From G963667675 sp965249215 (GTDB lineage Bacteria; Chloroflexota; Dehalococcoidia; Lucifugimonadales; UBA3495), in contig CBDFLN010000002.1 in NCBI GenBank assembly GCA_965249215.1, forward strand, positions 310,001-374,000: a stretch of DNA of 64,000 nt, read 5' to 3'. Positions 42,522-52,651 of the stretch are shown piece after piece. Below the pieces are notes generated by a model. That model was given only the letters and a program-made list of their open reading frames with translations, was not told the origin of the DNA and did not search any database. The translations under genes and the position numbers were made by a program. Every line of letters begins with the position of its first letter. The first letter of the stretch is position 1.

Positions 42522-42549
42522 GTAGGGGCGAAAAATGTTTCGCCCCTAC
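42522..42549. repeat. perfect 12-bp hairpin
   Basis: GTAGGGGCGAAA-AATG-TTTCGCCCCTAC. It resembles the short palindromes scattered between genes in many Chloroflexota; a partial relative occurs near 51648. It may end transcripts in either direction. Confidence 0.75.
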
Positions 42550-42600
42550 CTGGATGGAGCGGTGCCGTGGTGCGGTTCAGACCGCATTGACCCTAGCCAG

Positions 42601-42636
42601 AGATTTGAGATTCCTCGGCTACGCTCGGAATGACAT
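42601..42636. repeat. dispersed 'GATTCCTCGGCTACGCTCGGAATGACA'-type repeat
   Basis: This sequence belongs to a known class of short imperfect palindromes (AGATTCCTCG...CGGAATGACA) common in environmental bacterial intergenic regions. Read on the minus strand it produces the spurious 'CHSERSRGIS' peptide. Confidence 0.6.
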
Positions 42637-42664
42637 GGTATTCCTACTGGGGTAGGTTGCGGCG

Positions 42665-43429
42665 CTAATCGGGTGGGTCGCGGGGGAGGGTGTAGCCGAG
42701 GGATCGGAGGAAAGTCAGGTCGTCGGGGGTTAGCTGGGCTGACTTTAGCAGCTCCGGGCGGCGTTCGAAGGTGCGGCGTAATGACTCCCGGCGTCGCCAC
42801 CGGGCTATCTCTTCATGGTGGCCCGAACGCAGTATCTCCGGGACGTCCATGCCCCGGTACTCCGCCGGGCGGGTGTACAGGGGGTGCTGGAGGAGGCCCG
42901 AGGTGAACGAGTCCTCAGAGACGCTGTCGGGGGAGCCGACAACCCCCGGCGTAAGCCGCGACACCGAGTCCACCAACACCATCGCCGCCGGCTCGCCCCC
43001 GGTCAGCACGAAGTCCCCGATGCTTATCTCCCGGGTCGCCAGCCCACGGGCTACCCGTTCGTCTACCCCGCCGTAATGGCCGCATATCAACACCAGCGCG
43101 GGCGCCTGGGAGAGTTCCTCGGCGATGTCCTGGTTGAACAACTCCCCCTGGGGCGACAGGAGCACCACCGGGATCTGCGGCCGCTGCTCGGCGGGGTACT
43201 GTCCCAACACGTCGTCCACCGCCTCGAATACGGGCTCCGGTTTGAGCACCATGCCCGGCCCGCCGCCGAACTGATAGTCGTCCGCCGTCCTGTGGGCGTC
43301 GTTGGTGTAGTCCCGCAGGTCTGTGACTTCTATGGACACCAGGCCGTCGGCCGAGGCCATTCCCAGCATGCTGTACTGGAAAGGCCCATCGAAGGCCTCG
43401 GGGAAGAGGGTCAAGACGTGGAAGCGCAT
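42665..43429 (-). CDS. trmD: tRNA (guanine37-N1)-methyltransferase
   Basis: 254 residues. It carries the SPOUT/TrmD knot motifs: FGGGPGMVL near 54-62, ICGHYGGVDERV near 114-125 and SIGDFVLTGGEPA near 135-147, plus an N-terminal MRFHVLTLFPE. It methylates G37 of tRNAs and prevents frameshifting. It is divergent from the TolB-like gene. Confidence 0.97.
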   Translation of the reverse strand: MRFHVLTLFPEAFDGPFQYSMLGMASADGLVSIEVTDLRDYTNDAHRTADDYQFGGGPGMVLKPEPVFEAVDDVLGQYPAEQRPQIPVVLLSPQGELFNQDIAEELSQAPALVLICGHYGGVDERVARGLATREISIGDFVLTGGEPAAMVLVDSVSRLTPGVVGSPDSVSEDSFTSGLLQHPLYTRPAEYRGMDVPEILRSGHHEEIARWRRRESLRRTFERRPELLKSAQLTPDDLTFLRSLGYTLPRDPPD

Positions 43430-43735
43430 CGCAAAGAGCTACCGACAATAAGCTTTCGAGGGACTGTGTGATGCTAGACAAGCGACTTTCCCTTGTCAAG
43501 AAAGGCCCGTCCCCTCCCGTCTTTCGACGCTGCGTACCGGCGGACAACAACGCCTTTTCCGGCAAAAGTCCTCTGCCAAAAGCAAGGAAGGGGACAACCA
43601 TTCCGGCTATAATTTTGTGTGGGCCCTTCGCGAGACAGTCCCTACGCGTGGTAGGCCCTACATAGAACAAGCCCTGGCCGACAGGCCGTAACCGGCGTCG
43701 GGAGTACAGGGCCAATGACATCTCGGGGGTAGGGG
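43430..43735. promoter_or_regulatory. divergent promoter region, trmD / TolB-like gene
   Basis: 306 bp without a gene. A TATAAT at 43608-43613 faces the TolB-like gene about 120 bases upstream of its ATG. No matching -35 is obvious. Confidence 0.45.
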
Positions 43736-44758
43736 ATGAAGTGCGTGGCCCTCTTTCGCTGCTTTGGACTCCTGTTGGTTGCATTTCTGGCTTTCGCCGC
43801 CTTGGCCTGCGGCGGGTCATCGGGGGATAACATTGTCTTCGTGTCCGACATGGACGGCGACGACGAGATATACCTGTTGGACCCCGACAAAGGGGACCTG
43901 GTCAAGCTGACCGACAACCAGGCCCGGGACTTCGACCCACGGCTGTCGCCCGACGGCAGGCGCGTTGTTTACCTCTCCGACGAGGCGGGAGACCTGACCG
44001 TCAACCTGGTGGACCGCAAGGGAGAAGCGGTCACAAGGCTCACCGATTCGCCCGGCGCCGGAGTAACACCTCTGTGGTCCCCCGACGGGCTGCGTTTGGC
44101 CTACGTCTCCCAGCGCGACGGCAATCCCGAGGTCTACATCATGGCCTCCACCGGCCGCGGGAAGACCAGGGTCACCTCCAACTCCAACGGAGACGTCATC
44201 GGGGACTGGTCTCCCGACGGGGAATGGCTGGTGCTTTATCGCCCCCTGGGTGAACCGGAACAGGGGCTAATGCTGCGCAATCCCGACGGCGTTAACCTGG
44301 TCCAGCTCACGCCGGAGCAAGACTCCGGGGCCGTGTGGTCTCCCGACGGCAAAAGCATTGCCTTTGTCAGGAGCGACGGGGAGAACTCCGACATCTACGT
44401 GGTCAGAAAACTGAAAGACGCCTCCTGGCAGGACGACACCGAGCTCAACCGGTTGACCCAGCACGAGGCTGCCGACCATTCTCCCGCCTGGTCCCCCGAC
44501 AGCGAGACCATCGCGTTTGTCTCCAGCCGGGACGGCAACGCCGAGGTTTACACCATGCGCGCCGACGGCTCAGGCCAGCGGCGGCTCACCCGAAACGAGT
44601 CCGAGGACATTGCCCCCGTATGGTCTGAGAACGGCCAGCGCATCGCCTTCGTATCCTTTCTCTTCGGAGCGGGCGAACTCTTTGTCATGGACTCCGACGG
44701 GGGACGGCAGCGGAGGGTCACCAACAACCGCGCGGAGGACCACTCGCCCGACTGGTAG
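43736..44758 (+). CDS. TolB-like beta-propeller lipoprotein
   Basis: 340 residues. The N-terminus is a lipoprotein signal peptide with lipobox LAC (FAALACGG), so C25 or thereabouts is the lipid anchor. The rest is a beta-propeller of about six PD40-type repeats, each with a W/LSPDG motif (LSPDGRRVVYLS, WSPDGLRLAYVS, WSPDGKSIAFV and others). It is probably surface-exposed and binds a partner or ligand. It is not clearly part of a Tol-Pal system. Confidence 0.88.
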   Translation: MKCVALFRCFGLLLVAFLAFAALACGGSSGDNIVFVSDMDGDDEIYLLDPDKGDLVKLTDNQARDFDPRLSPDGRRVVYLSDEAGDLTVNLVDRKGEAVTRLTDSPGAGVTPLWSPDGLRLAYVSQRDGNPEVYIMASTGRGKTRVTSNSNGDVIGDWSPDGEWLVLYRPLGEPEQGLMLRNPDGVNLVQLTPEQDSGAVWSPDGKSIAFVRSDGENSDIYVVRKLKDASWQDDTELNRLTQHEAADHSPAWSPDSETIAFVSSRDGNAEVYTMRADGSGQRRLTRNESEDIAPVWSENGQRIAFVSFLFGAGELFVMDSDGGRQRRVTNNRAEDHSPDW

Positions 44759-44899
44759 GCCCCCGGTGTCCTGACGCACCTGGGTCGTAGGCTCCCGGTA
44801 GACCCCCGCCGCCTTGGGTGCTACACTCCCCGCGTCATCCGCCCGGCTGAACGCGGCCCCTCACAAGTCCGCCGGCCGGTTAGCGACAGCGAGTAACCC

Positions 44900-45493
44900 A
44901 TGCAATACCGGTCCATTGCGCCAATGATGAGCCAACTCTGGTCGCCCATGGCCGCGGTAACCAGTTCATGGCAGGGCAAGGTCAACGCCCAGATAGTCGT
45001 GGCTGTCGGCGGTTCCTCTATTGTGCCCAGCCAACCGCGCGTAGCCGTGCAAATCTACAAGAGCAATTTCACCCACGACCAGGTCTACCGCAGCGGCGTC
45101 TTAGCCGTGAACTTCCTCAGACGAGACCAACTCCACCTGATACCGGCCTTGGGCCTGGTCTCCGGCCGGGACAAGGACAAGCTCTCGGGCATTGCCCATC
45201 ATCCGGGCGACACGGGCTGCCCGGTGCTGGAGGACTGCTGGGGCTACCTGGACTGCCGCGTGGTCAACGCCATGGACGGCGGTGACATGACCTGCTTCTT
45301 GGCTGAGGTGGTAGCCGGGGAATGCAGGAACGAAGAAGGCCCGCTATGGTGGCGAGACGCGGCCCGCCAACTGCCCCAGGACGTGATGAAGGAGTGGGAC
45401 CGCAAGATACAGGGCGAAATCCAGTTCTCCGGCCCTCGCATGAAGGAAATCAGCCCCATTTCCTGGGACCCTGGGTCCCTTCCCCAGTCCTGA
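44900..45493 (+). CDS. flavin reductase-like protein
   Basis: 197 residues with the FMN-binding split-barrel pattern: SPMAAVTSSWQGKVNAQ at about 14-30, SQPRVAVQIYKSNFTHDQVYRSG near 45-67 and AVNFLRRDQ. Such proteins bind FMN and reduce flavin with NAD(P)H or act as monooxygenase partners. It ends two bases before the following gene's start, so they form an operon. Confidence 0.78.
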   Translation: MQYRSIAPMMSQLWSPMAAVTSSWQGKVNAQIVVAVGGSSIVPSQPRVAVQIYKSNFTHDQVYRSGVLAVNFLRRDQLHLIPALGLVSGRDKDKLSGIAHHPGDTGCPVLEDCWGYLDCRVVNAMDGGDMTCFLAEVVAGECRNEEGPLWWRDAARQLPQDVMKEWDRKIQGEIQFSGPRMKEISPISWDPGSLPQS

Positions 45494-45494
45494 C

Positions 45495-46652
45495 TTGGGT
45501 TTTGGGCTTGCCGCGGTGGACGACGTCCAGGACATAGTATCCAAGATTCACGACTCCCCTCACCAGGCGGTGCTGGCCGTGGCCGGCGCGGGCAGCCAGG
45601 CGGTGGCGTGGTTGCTGGGCCGCCCCGGAGCATCCCGCACCGTGCTCGAGGCCATAGTTCCCTACGGGCCGAAGTCGATGTTGGACTTCCTGGGGTTCGA
45701 GCCCGCGCAGTCCGTAAGCCGGGATACAGCCCGCAGCATGGCCAAGGCGGCCTACCAACAGGCGCAGCGTCTGGGCGCTGCCGAAACACCCTTGGTGGGG
45801 CTGGCATGTACCGCCGCCATCGCCACCGACCGCGTCAGGCGGGGCCAACACCGTTGCCACGTCGCCGTTTGGGACGATGCCGGGTGGACCGCGTACGACC
45901 TGCACCTGGAAAAAGGCCGGAGAGACCGGGAGGCCGAGGAGGACATGGCCAGCAGGCTGGCGCTCCTGGCCCTGGCCGGGGCCTGCGGCGTCCGGGAAAC
46001 CCCGGACCTGGGCCTGACTCCCGGCGATTCTCTAGATACCATCGAGCATCCCCACCCGCCTCCCTTGGAGCGGTTGCTTTCCGGCGAGGCCGGCTTTGTC
46101 ACGGTGAGCGCCGACGGCGCCATGACCGTCGACCATCCGGCTCCCGCCGCCCTGCTGCCGGGTTCCTTCAATCCGCTGCACCAGGGGCACGAGGCATTGG
46201 CCCAGGCAGCTTCCGACATTCTGGGCACGGATGTTGCCTACGAGCTATCCGTCACCAACGTCGATAAGCCTGCGCTAACTGCCGAGGAGGCCGGGGAGAG
46301 GCTGTCCCAGTTCAGAGGCAAGGGGGCTGTCGTGCTGACCCGCGCCGACACCTATCACAAGAAGGCGGCCCTCTTTCCGGGCTGCACCTTCGTCATCGGG
46401 TGGGACACCGCCGTCCGTCTGGTGGAACCCCGATACTACGGTAGCGACCAGGCTGCCATGACCGCGGCCCTCCTGGACATCTGGGCCTTGGGTTGCCGCT
46501 TCCTGGTGGCGGGCCGACAGGTACAGGGCGGGTTCCGGACGCTGGCCGACGTGGGCGTACCCCAGGGATTCGACAGCCTGTTTCAGGGCATTCCCGAGTC
46601 CGTATTTCGCTTCGACATTTCCTCCACTGCCCTGCGGGACCTGGACGGCTGA
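45495..46652 (+). CDS. CinA-C-like / nucleotidylyltransferase fusion
   Basis: 385 residues from TTG 45495; GTG 45516 is also possible. Residues 1-160 resemble the CinA C-terminal domain (NMN deamidase, PncC-like): AGAGSQAVAWLLGRPGASRTVLEA and GLACTAAIATDR. Residues 210-385 are a cytidylyltransferase-fold domain with GSFNPLHQGHEALA (the GxFxPxHxGH nucleotide motif) and a C-terminal FDISSTALRD (ISSTxxR-like). The fusion suggests NMN/nicotinate nucleotide salvage, with both steps in one chain. Substrates are inferred from the families. Confidence 0.78.
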   Translation: MGFGLAAVDDVQDIVSKIHDSPHQAVLAVAGAGSQAVAWLLGRPGASRTVLEAIVPYGPKSMLDFLGFEPAQSVSRDTARSMAKAAYQQAQRLGAAETPLVGLACTAAIATDRVRRGQHRCHVAVWDDAGWTAYDLHLEKGRRDREAEEDMASRLALLALAGACGVRETPDLGLTPGDSLDTIEHPHPPPLERLLSGEAGFVTVSADGAMTVDHPAPAALLPGSFNPLHQGHEALAQAASDILGTDVAYELSVTNVDKPALTAEEAGERLSQFRGKGAVVLTRADTYHKKAALFPGCTFVIGWDTAVRLVEPRYYGSDQAAMTAALLDIWALGCRFLVAGRQVQGGFRTLADVGVPQGFDSLFQGIPESVFRFDISSTALRDLDG

Positions 46653-46843
46653 GGCCGGGGCGGGCGTGGGCCGTGCGTCTGCTCCACCGCACCAACGGCG
46701 TTCCACGCCAACCTCCCGGGGTCATACGCGGCAGGTTTGCCATAGCTGTGACCTAAATTCCCTTCTGGCCCAACGTGAGAGAAGCGCAAAATGCTTTTCG
46801 CGCCCAGTTTGTTTCTGAAACCCATGACTTTCATCCCTAAAGT

Positions 46844-47011
46844 ATGTATGAGATATGCATCGACAGCAGAGAGGTGATACGAAGGTTGGACCGGGAAGGC
46901 TGGGAACTTGACCGAGTGAACGGGAGCCACCACATCTTTGCGAACCCAGGAAAGCCGGGCTCTGTTACGGCTCCCCATCCCAGGAAGGACTTGGGAATGA
47001 AGATTCTTTAG
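46844..47011 (+). CDS. hicA: HicA-like toxin, short C-terminus
   Basis: 55 residues from ATG 46844: SREVIRRLDREGWELDRVNG, then GSHHIFANP with the catalytic-type histidine, and VTAPHPRKDLG. This matches the HicA mRNA interferase of toxin-antitoxin pairs. The usual ending (GTLRSILKQAG-like) is missing, replaced by MKIL and a stop where the convergent serine recombinase gene overlaps. No hicB antitoxin is next to it. It is probably truncated by integration. Confidence 0.7.
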   Translation: MYEICIDSREVIRRLDREGWELDRVNGSHHIFANPGKPGSVTAPHPRKDLGMKIL

Positions 47012-48596
47012 ACGCAATTGCGACGGACTCAGGCTCAGGGGAATCACCGTCGATGGGTATAGCCAGCGTGATGTCCACGTTGTTGTCCCTATCGATGACG
47101 ACCTGCTCCACGATCATCTGGAGAATCTCCTTGCGCTGCTCGGGGGTCAACTCGTCCAGTCCCTGGCCGACCTCTCTCGCCCAGGCTAGGACAGCCTCCA
47201 TCAGCCGCCGCTTCTCAGCTCCGCCCACCTCCTGAGCATGGTAATCGTCCAGCTTCGCCCTGGCGCTCTCAAGCCGCTCGGTGATGAACTTGCGCTGATG
47301 GTCGAGTTGGGCCTCGGTGATCTTCCCCGACACGAACAGCCTGATGGCGCGGTCCTCTTCCATCTGGATGCTCCGCAGGTCTCGCTCGGCTTGGGCGATC
47401 TCCTCCTCCAATCCGCCGCCCTCTGGAGAATCGAGGGTGTCGATACCGGCGACGATCAGGTCGGGGTTCTGGATTACCCGCTTCACCTCGCTCCATATCG
47501 GCTCCTCCAACCGCTCCGCCCGGATGTAGGGACGCTCCCGACAGCGCAGGCGCATACTCTGCATTCCGTTGCACATGTAGTATCGGTTGGGAGTGGGAAG
47601 GTCGTAGCGGTACTTCTTGCCGTTGCGAACGTTGGTGGTGCTCCGGGTGCATCTTGCATGGAAATTGTGGCCACACTCGCCGCATTTCAGAAGGTGCTGC
47701 AACAGGTAGAGCACATTCGTGTTCCTCTTGGCCTTCCTGCTCCGCTGCTTCTTCAGCGCCTGCGCCCGCTCCCAGGTCTCGTCGTCGATGATCTGCGGGA
47801 CCGGGATCTCAATCCAGGTGTCCCTCGGCTGGTCGTAGATCTTCATTCCGTCCTCGGTGGAGATGTGGCGGTACCTGCCGTAGACCCAGGTACCCGTGTA
47901 GGTGGTATTCCCCAGGATGTGGTGCACGCGGGACTGAAGCCATAGCAGCTTGCCGGTCTGAGTGGGGATTCCCTCGTCGGTCAGCCGCACGGCAATGGAG
48001 TAGGACCCCATCCCCTCATGGACGTACATGTGGAAGATGCGGCGCACAACCTCGGCCTGCTCCTCAATCGCCTCGGGCCTGCCGTCGTCCCCGATGCGGT
48101 ATCCGTAGGGGAGGCCGCCGGTGGGCACCCGTCCCTGCTTGGCCGTCCCCCGCTTGCCCATAGTGGACCGCTCCCGGAAGTTGTCCAGCTCGATCTTGCC
48201 GATGGCCGCCATGAGTCCGAAGGTCTTCATGTCGATGGAGTCCATGACGGCTTCCAGCCGTATCTGGTGGGCCTCGACGACCTCCATGAGGGCGGCGGCG
48301 GGGTACATCCCCCGGCTGAGCCGGTCTGATTTCCAGCAGACGATGGTGTCAAAGCGCCCGCGTTTGGCGTCGGCCAGCATCCGGAGGAACTCGGGGCGCT
48401 TCTTGGACCAGCCCCTGCCCACCTCCTGGTAGCGGGCGGTAATAGTCATGCCCTTGGCCTCGCAGTAGGCTTCCATCTCGTTGCTCTGCTCGGAGAGGGA
48501 GGTCTTGTCGTCCTCAGCCTGGCTCTTGTCCGATACGCGGGCGTAGATGACCGCCCTCTTGCCGTTTGCCTGTCTCTGTGTCCTGGTTCCCGCCAC
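46965..48596 (-). CDS. large serine recombinase
   Basis: 543 residues from GTG 48596 behind AAAGGAGG. The resolvase domain has IYARVSD with the catalytic serine S22, and WKSDRLSRG near 95. The recombinase domain is followed by a zinc ribbon (CGECGHNFHARC, later MCNGM and RC) and a coiled-coil region (about 400-470). Such enzymes integrate phages and islands at a specific site. Its 3' end overlaps hicA on the other strand by 47 bases, so the att site may lie there. Confidence 0.93.
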   Translation of the reverse strand: MAGTRTQRQANGKRAVIYARVSDKSQAEDDKTSLSEQSNEMEAYCEAKGMTITARYQEVGRGWSKKRPEFLRMLADAKRGRFDTIVCWKSDRLSRGMYPAAALMEVVEAHQIRLEAVMDSIDMKTFGLMAAIGKIELDNFRERSTMGKRGTAKQGRVPTGGLPYGYRIGDDGRPEAIEEQAEVVRRIFHMYVHEGMGSYSIAVRLTDEGIPTQTGKLLWLQSRVHHILGNTTYTGTWVYGRYRHISTEDGMKIYDQPRDTWIEIPVPQIIDDETWERAQALKKQRSRKAKRNTNVLYLLQHLLKCGECGHNFHARCTRSTTNVRNGKKYRYDLPTPNRYYMCNGMQSMRLRCRERPYIRAERLEEPIWSEVKRVIQNPDLIVAGIDTLDSPEGGGLEEEIAQAERDLRSIQMEEDRAIRLFVSGKITEAQLDHQRKFITERLESARAKLDDYHAQEVGGAEKRRLMEAVLAWAREVGQGLDELTPEQRKEILQMIVEQVVIDRDNNVDITLAIPIDGDSPEPESVAIASKESSFPSPSWDGEP

Positions 48597-48631
48597 GATT
48601 TCCTCCTTTCATTCTCGTACCCTGTGAAACC

Positions 48632-48664
48632 AAAAAAGACCCGCCTCCTGTCGGGAGCGGGTCT
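48632..48664 (-). terminator. Rho-independent terminator
   Basis: On the minus strand AGACCCGC (48664-48657) pairs with GCGGGTCT (48644-48637), with further pairing in the loop, followed by six T. It ends the transcript of the PAPS-reductase-like operon before the recombinase gene. Confidence 0.75.
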
Positions 48665-48804
48665 GCGAGTAGTACAATCACATCGCATCACCTGCTTCGT
48701 ACAGGTGGAGCCACGGCCCGGGGTGTTTGCAGCATCGCCGGGCCAACCTCTACCCAGCATTTTACCGCGAATGCCGCGGCATGGTCAACGGGCTGTCCGC
48801 CCCG

Positions 48805-50378
<1,574 letters not shown>

Positions 50379-50379
<1 letters not shown>

Positions 50380-50588
50380 CAGCCCTCCTCCCCGCCGCCG
50401 TCCGGAGATGAGTCCGCACGAGGCGGGAGTTGCCTGTCCCTCACGGCGTACTTGACGAGCAGGGTGAAGAGGCGGCGCAGCCGGTCCTGGGCGTCGGGTC
50501 CGGGGTTGAAGTCGATGCTCACGACCCGCAGCTCACCGGGGTCTTTCCTGGCGCCTTTGGGTTCGTGCTGGTTCTTGGTCTCTTCCAT
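50379..50588 (-). CDS. small hypothetical protein, operon leader
   Basis: 69 residues from ATG 50588; its TGA overlaps the ATG of the PAPS-reductase-like gene (TGATG), so the two are coupled. Highly charged, no recognised family. Confidence 0.55.
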
Positions 50589-50727
50589 ATCGGTCTTTCA
50601 GTGACGCCGACGCTGACCATGTGGGCCGGTTGCACCGAGCCTGCGCTGCGTCTGTTGGTGTCGTTCGGTTCCTCGTTCATCTTTGTGGGCGAACTCCCGT
50701 TCTCTTTCAGTGTGGGGGACCGGAAAG

Positions 50728-50751
50728 TTGGGCGTAATCCCCTATAGGGGT
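50728..50751. repeat. 24-bp direct repeat, copy 1 (operator-like)
   Basis: A 24-bp sequence containing the perfect palindrome CCCCTATAGGGG, preceded by TTGGGCGTAAT. An identical copy is at 51500-51523. This copy is 140 bp upstream of the minus-strand operon start at 50588. The 325-bp gap 50589-50913 has no supported gene. Confidence 0.75.
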
Positions 50752-50913
50752 CTGATGAAAGAAGCCAGGACGCACGGCGGGTGTGGCTCGCGGCAGCCGA
50801 CTGCCAAGGTTGGGATGGGCGATGGCTTGGGCTTGAGTTTCTCAGGGACGATGAGGGGCGTGAGAGGAGGCCCCTGGAGTTCGATCCAGGGGATGAGGGC
50901 GATGCGACGGAAT

Positions 50914-51174
50914 CTATCGGCGGTGGAAGGTACCCTTTGACAACAAATGGGCGAGCTTCAACTCCTCGGCCAGGTCCAGCAGCGCAAGGAGGTGCAGTGC
51001 GTTGGGCCGGGTACCAGCCCGCCACCGCCTCAGGGTGAGGGTATTCGTCCCCAGACGGCGGGCCATCTCACCCCAGGTGAGGCCGGAGGCGTCCTTGAAC
51101 CGCTCCAGACTCCGCGGGAAGTCGTTGGGAAAGTGGTGAATCGTCCTCCGGTAGTTGATGCGTTGACGAGGCAA
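50914..51174 (-). CDS. XRE-family helix-turn-helix regulator
   Basis: 86 residues. FKDASGLTWGEMARRLGTNT and LTLRRWRAG form the HTH, with a following helix LLALLDLAEELKL. It lies between the two 24-bp palindromic repeats and is the natural candidate to bind them and control the neighbouring minus-strand genes. Confidence 0.8.
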   Translation of the reverse strand: MPRQRINYRRTIHHFPNDFPRSLERFKDASGLTWGEMARRLGTNTLTLRRWRAGTRPNALHLLALLDLAEELKLAHLLSKGTFHRR

Positions 51175-51198
51175 TGGTTTAGTCCTCCCTCAGTGAGA

Positions 51199-51435
51199 TC
51201 AAGAAGTCCTCTCCGACCATGAGGTCCAGGCCCCCAGGAACCCACCGGGCAATGCGGACCAGGGAGCGATAGGCTCCGCCGCATGGCTCCGTTCCCCGCC
51301 GCCACCTGAGCATCTGCTTGCGGCCAATACCAGGTTGCTTGCGGGGATGGCCGCCAGCGCCGCCAGGAGCAGCGCCCCGGCGATGGGCGTCAGCCGCATC
51401 GCCTTTATGGATTTCAGGGTCGATCTCAGTGCCAT
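51199..51435 (-). CDS. small exported protein
   Basis: 78 residues from ATG 51435 behind GGAGGTGAAGAG. The N-terminus MALRSTLKSIKAMRLTPIAG followed by ALLLAALAAIPASNLVLA is a plausible signal peptide; the rest is short and uncharacterised. Located 65 bp downstream (in its sense) of the second 24-bp repeat. Confidence 0.4.
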   Translation of the reverse strand: MALRSTLKSIKAMRLTPIAGALLLAALAAIPASNLVLAASRCSGGGGERSHAAEPIAPWSALPGGFLGAWTSWSERTS

Positions 51436-51499
51436 CTCTTCACCTCCTTGGGGGTCATGGAACAGTGGTTCCTGCAATCGAGTGTGAGCGCCCCGGAGA

Positions 51500-51523
51500 T
51501 TGGGCGTAATCCCCTATAGGGGT
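51500..51523. repeat. 24-bp direct repeat, copy 2 (operator-like)
   Basis: Identical to 50728-50751. A partial third copy (GGGGCGTAAT) appears near 52750. Position before a minus-strand gene supports an operator or promoter role. Confidence 0.75.
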
Positions 51524-51676
51524 GTTCACCCATGAACCCCCTTATAAGACCCTCCCAAGAGGGGGCCGTCTGTGATGTCATAGCCGTGTACAGAGATTTG
51601 AGTTTGTTCCAAAAAGGGAAATCGGGGTCCTGAGCAAGCTAAATCAGGGGTAAATCAGCCCCTACAGGACGGAAAC

Positions 51677-51689
51677 AGTGAACACTTTG
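51677..51689. repeat. 13-bp direct repeat flanking an unknown gene
   Basis: AGTGAACACTTTG at 51677-51689 recurs at 52701-52713, bracketing the gene 51824-52651; GTCGAA lies beside both copies. It could be a regulator site or part of an element boundary. The gap 51436-51823 has no other supported gene. Confidence 0.5.
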
Positions 51690-51823
51690 TCGAAAGGGCT
51701 GGTTCCAGGGGGTGGCAGCAGAGTCCGTAGTGGGGACCGACATCGCTGCGAGGCGTGGAAACGGGCCTCATTGCAGGAAAAGCGGGTCAAAACGACATCG
51801 TTGCAGGGAAGGAGGGGTTTGTT

Positions 51824-52651
51824 ATGAGTTCGAGAGGAAGGCCGTTGGAAAGAACGAGGAGCATCGAGGACCTGCACGAGCTAAGGCTCATGGCGCTGCT
51901 TCACGACCTGGTGAGGAAGCATCAGCGCAAAGGGGCGGGGGAGATGCTGGGCGTCGATCCCCGGACGGTGAAGGCGTGTCTGGAGCAAGGAGCGCTCTCC
52001 AAGTGGATGCGGACCGCATTGGAAGCCCAGCTGCTGTCCAGGGAGAAAGCGGCGATGGCGGCACAGCAGGAGCGCATCGAAGCCCTGGAGCAGCGCATGG
52101 AGGCGTTCGAGCAACAGATCACCAGCGGCCTCGGAGAGATGCGGACCACTATGGAGGGCGAGATCAAGGCGCTCAAAGACGAACACGCGGGGGCGCTGCG
52201 GCAGTGGGAACGGCGTCTGGCCCAGGTGGAGGCGGGATACGGCGGAGCGTCAGCGGCCAGCGCAGAGAAACAGCCCGTGACGACGGGTGTGACCCGGCGG
52301 CGGTATCCCGAGCTGGTGACCGTCGAGCCTGCTCTCGATGACGAGGCGGTCTTCGGTGCGGCGTGGCCGCTGATCGACGAGTGGCGCACGCTCAGAGCGA
52401 GTCATCCCATCGGGGGCAAGAGTCTGTCGTGGCTGGTGACGCACGAGCGTATCCTGGAGCTGGAGCTGGCCATGCTGGAGAAGCACGGGCTGACCTTGCC
52501 CCCTGAACCCATGCCGCTCACGGGGCACTGGAGGAGAGGGCAGCTATCCTGGCGCTGGACGGCGCTCTACGACACCCAGAGGGCGCGGGTCAAGCGGGAG
52601 TTGCTCAGGTGGGTGCGCCGGATCCTCACCCTGGGCCTGTGGCGGAAGTAG
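51824..52651 (+). CDS. coiled-coil protein with N-terminal HTH-like segment
   Basis: 275 residues from ATG 51824 behind GGAGGGG. LLHDLVRKHQRKGAGEMLGV and DPRTVKACLEQG look like a helix-turn-helix. Residues 60-140 form a long coiled coil (ERIEALEQRMEAFEQQI and on). The C-terminal part has HPIGGKSLSWLVTHERILEL. Not recognised as a named family; possibly a DNA-binding regulator of the island. Confidence 0.6.
   Translation: MSSRGRPLERTRSIEDLHELRLMALLHDLVRKHQRKGAGEMLGVDPRTVKACLEQGALSKWMRTALEAQLLSREKAAMAAQQERIEALEQRMEAFEQQITSGLGEMRTTMEGEIKALKDEHAGALRQWERRLAQVEAGYGGASAASAEKQPVTTGVTRRRYPELVTVEPALDDEAVFGAAWPLIDEWRTLRASHPIGGKSLSWLVTHERILELELAMLEKHGLTLPPEPMPLTGHWRRGQLSWRWTALYDTQRARVKRELLRWVRRILTLGLWRK

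Larger units (their letters stand above)
42171..42664. other. non-coding, repeat-bearing gap
   Basis: 494 bp without a gene. It holds a short tandem ATTCCGTACC near 42260, the perfect hairpin at 42522-42549 and a dispersed-type repeat at 42601-42636. Confidence 0.6.

Noticed and set aside
42522..42549. CRISPR repeat
   Set aside because: Single palindrome with no regularly spaced copies; no cas genes anywhere in the window.
50728..50751. T7-like phage promoter (CTATAGGGG)
   Set aside because: Only the last bases resemble a T7 promoter and no single-subunit RNA polymerase gene is seen.
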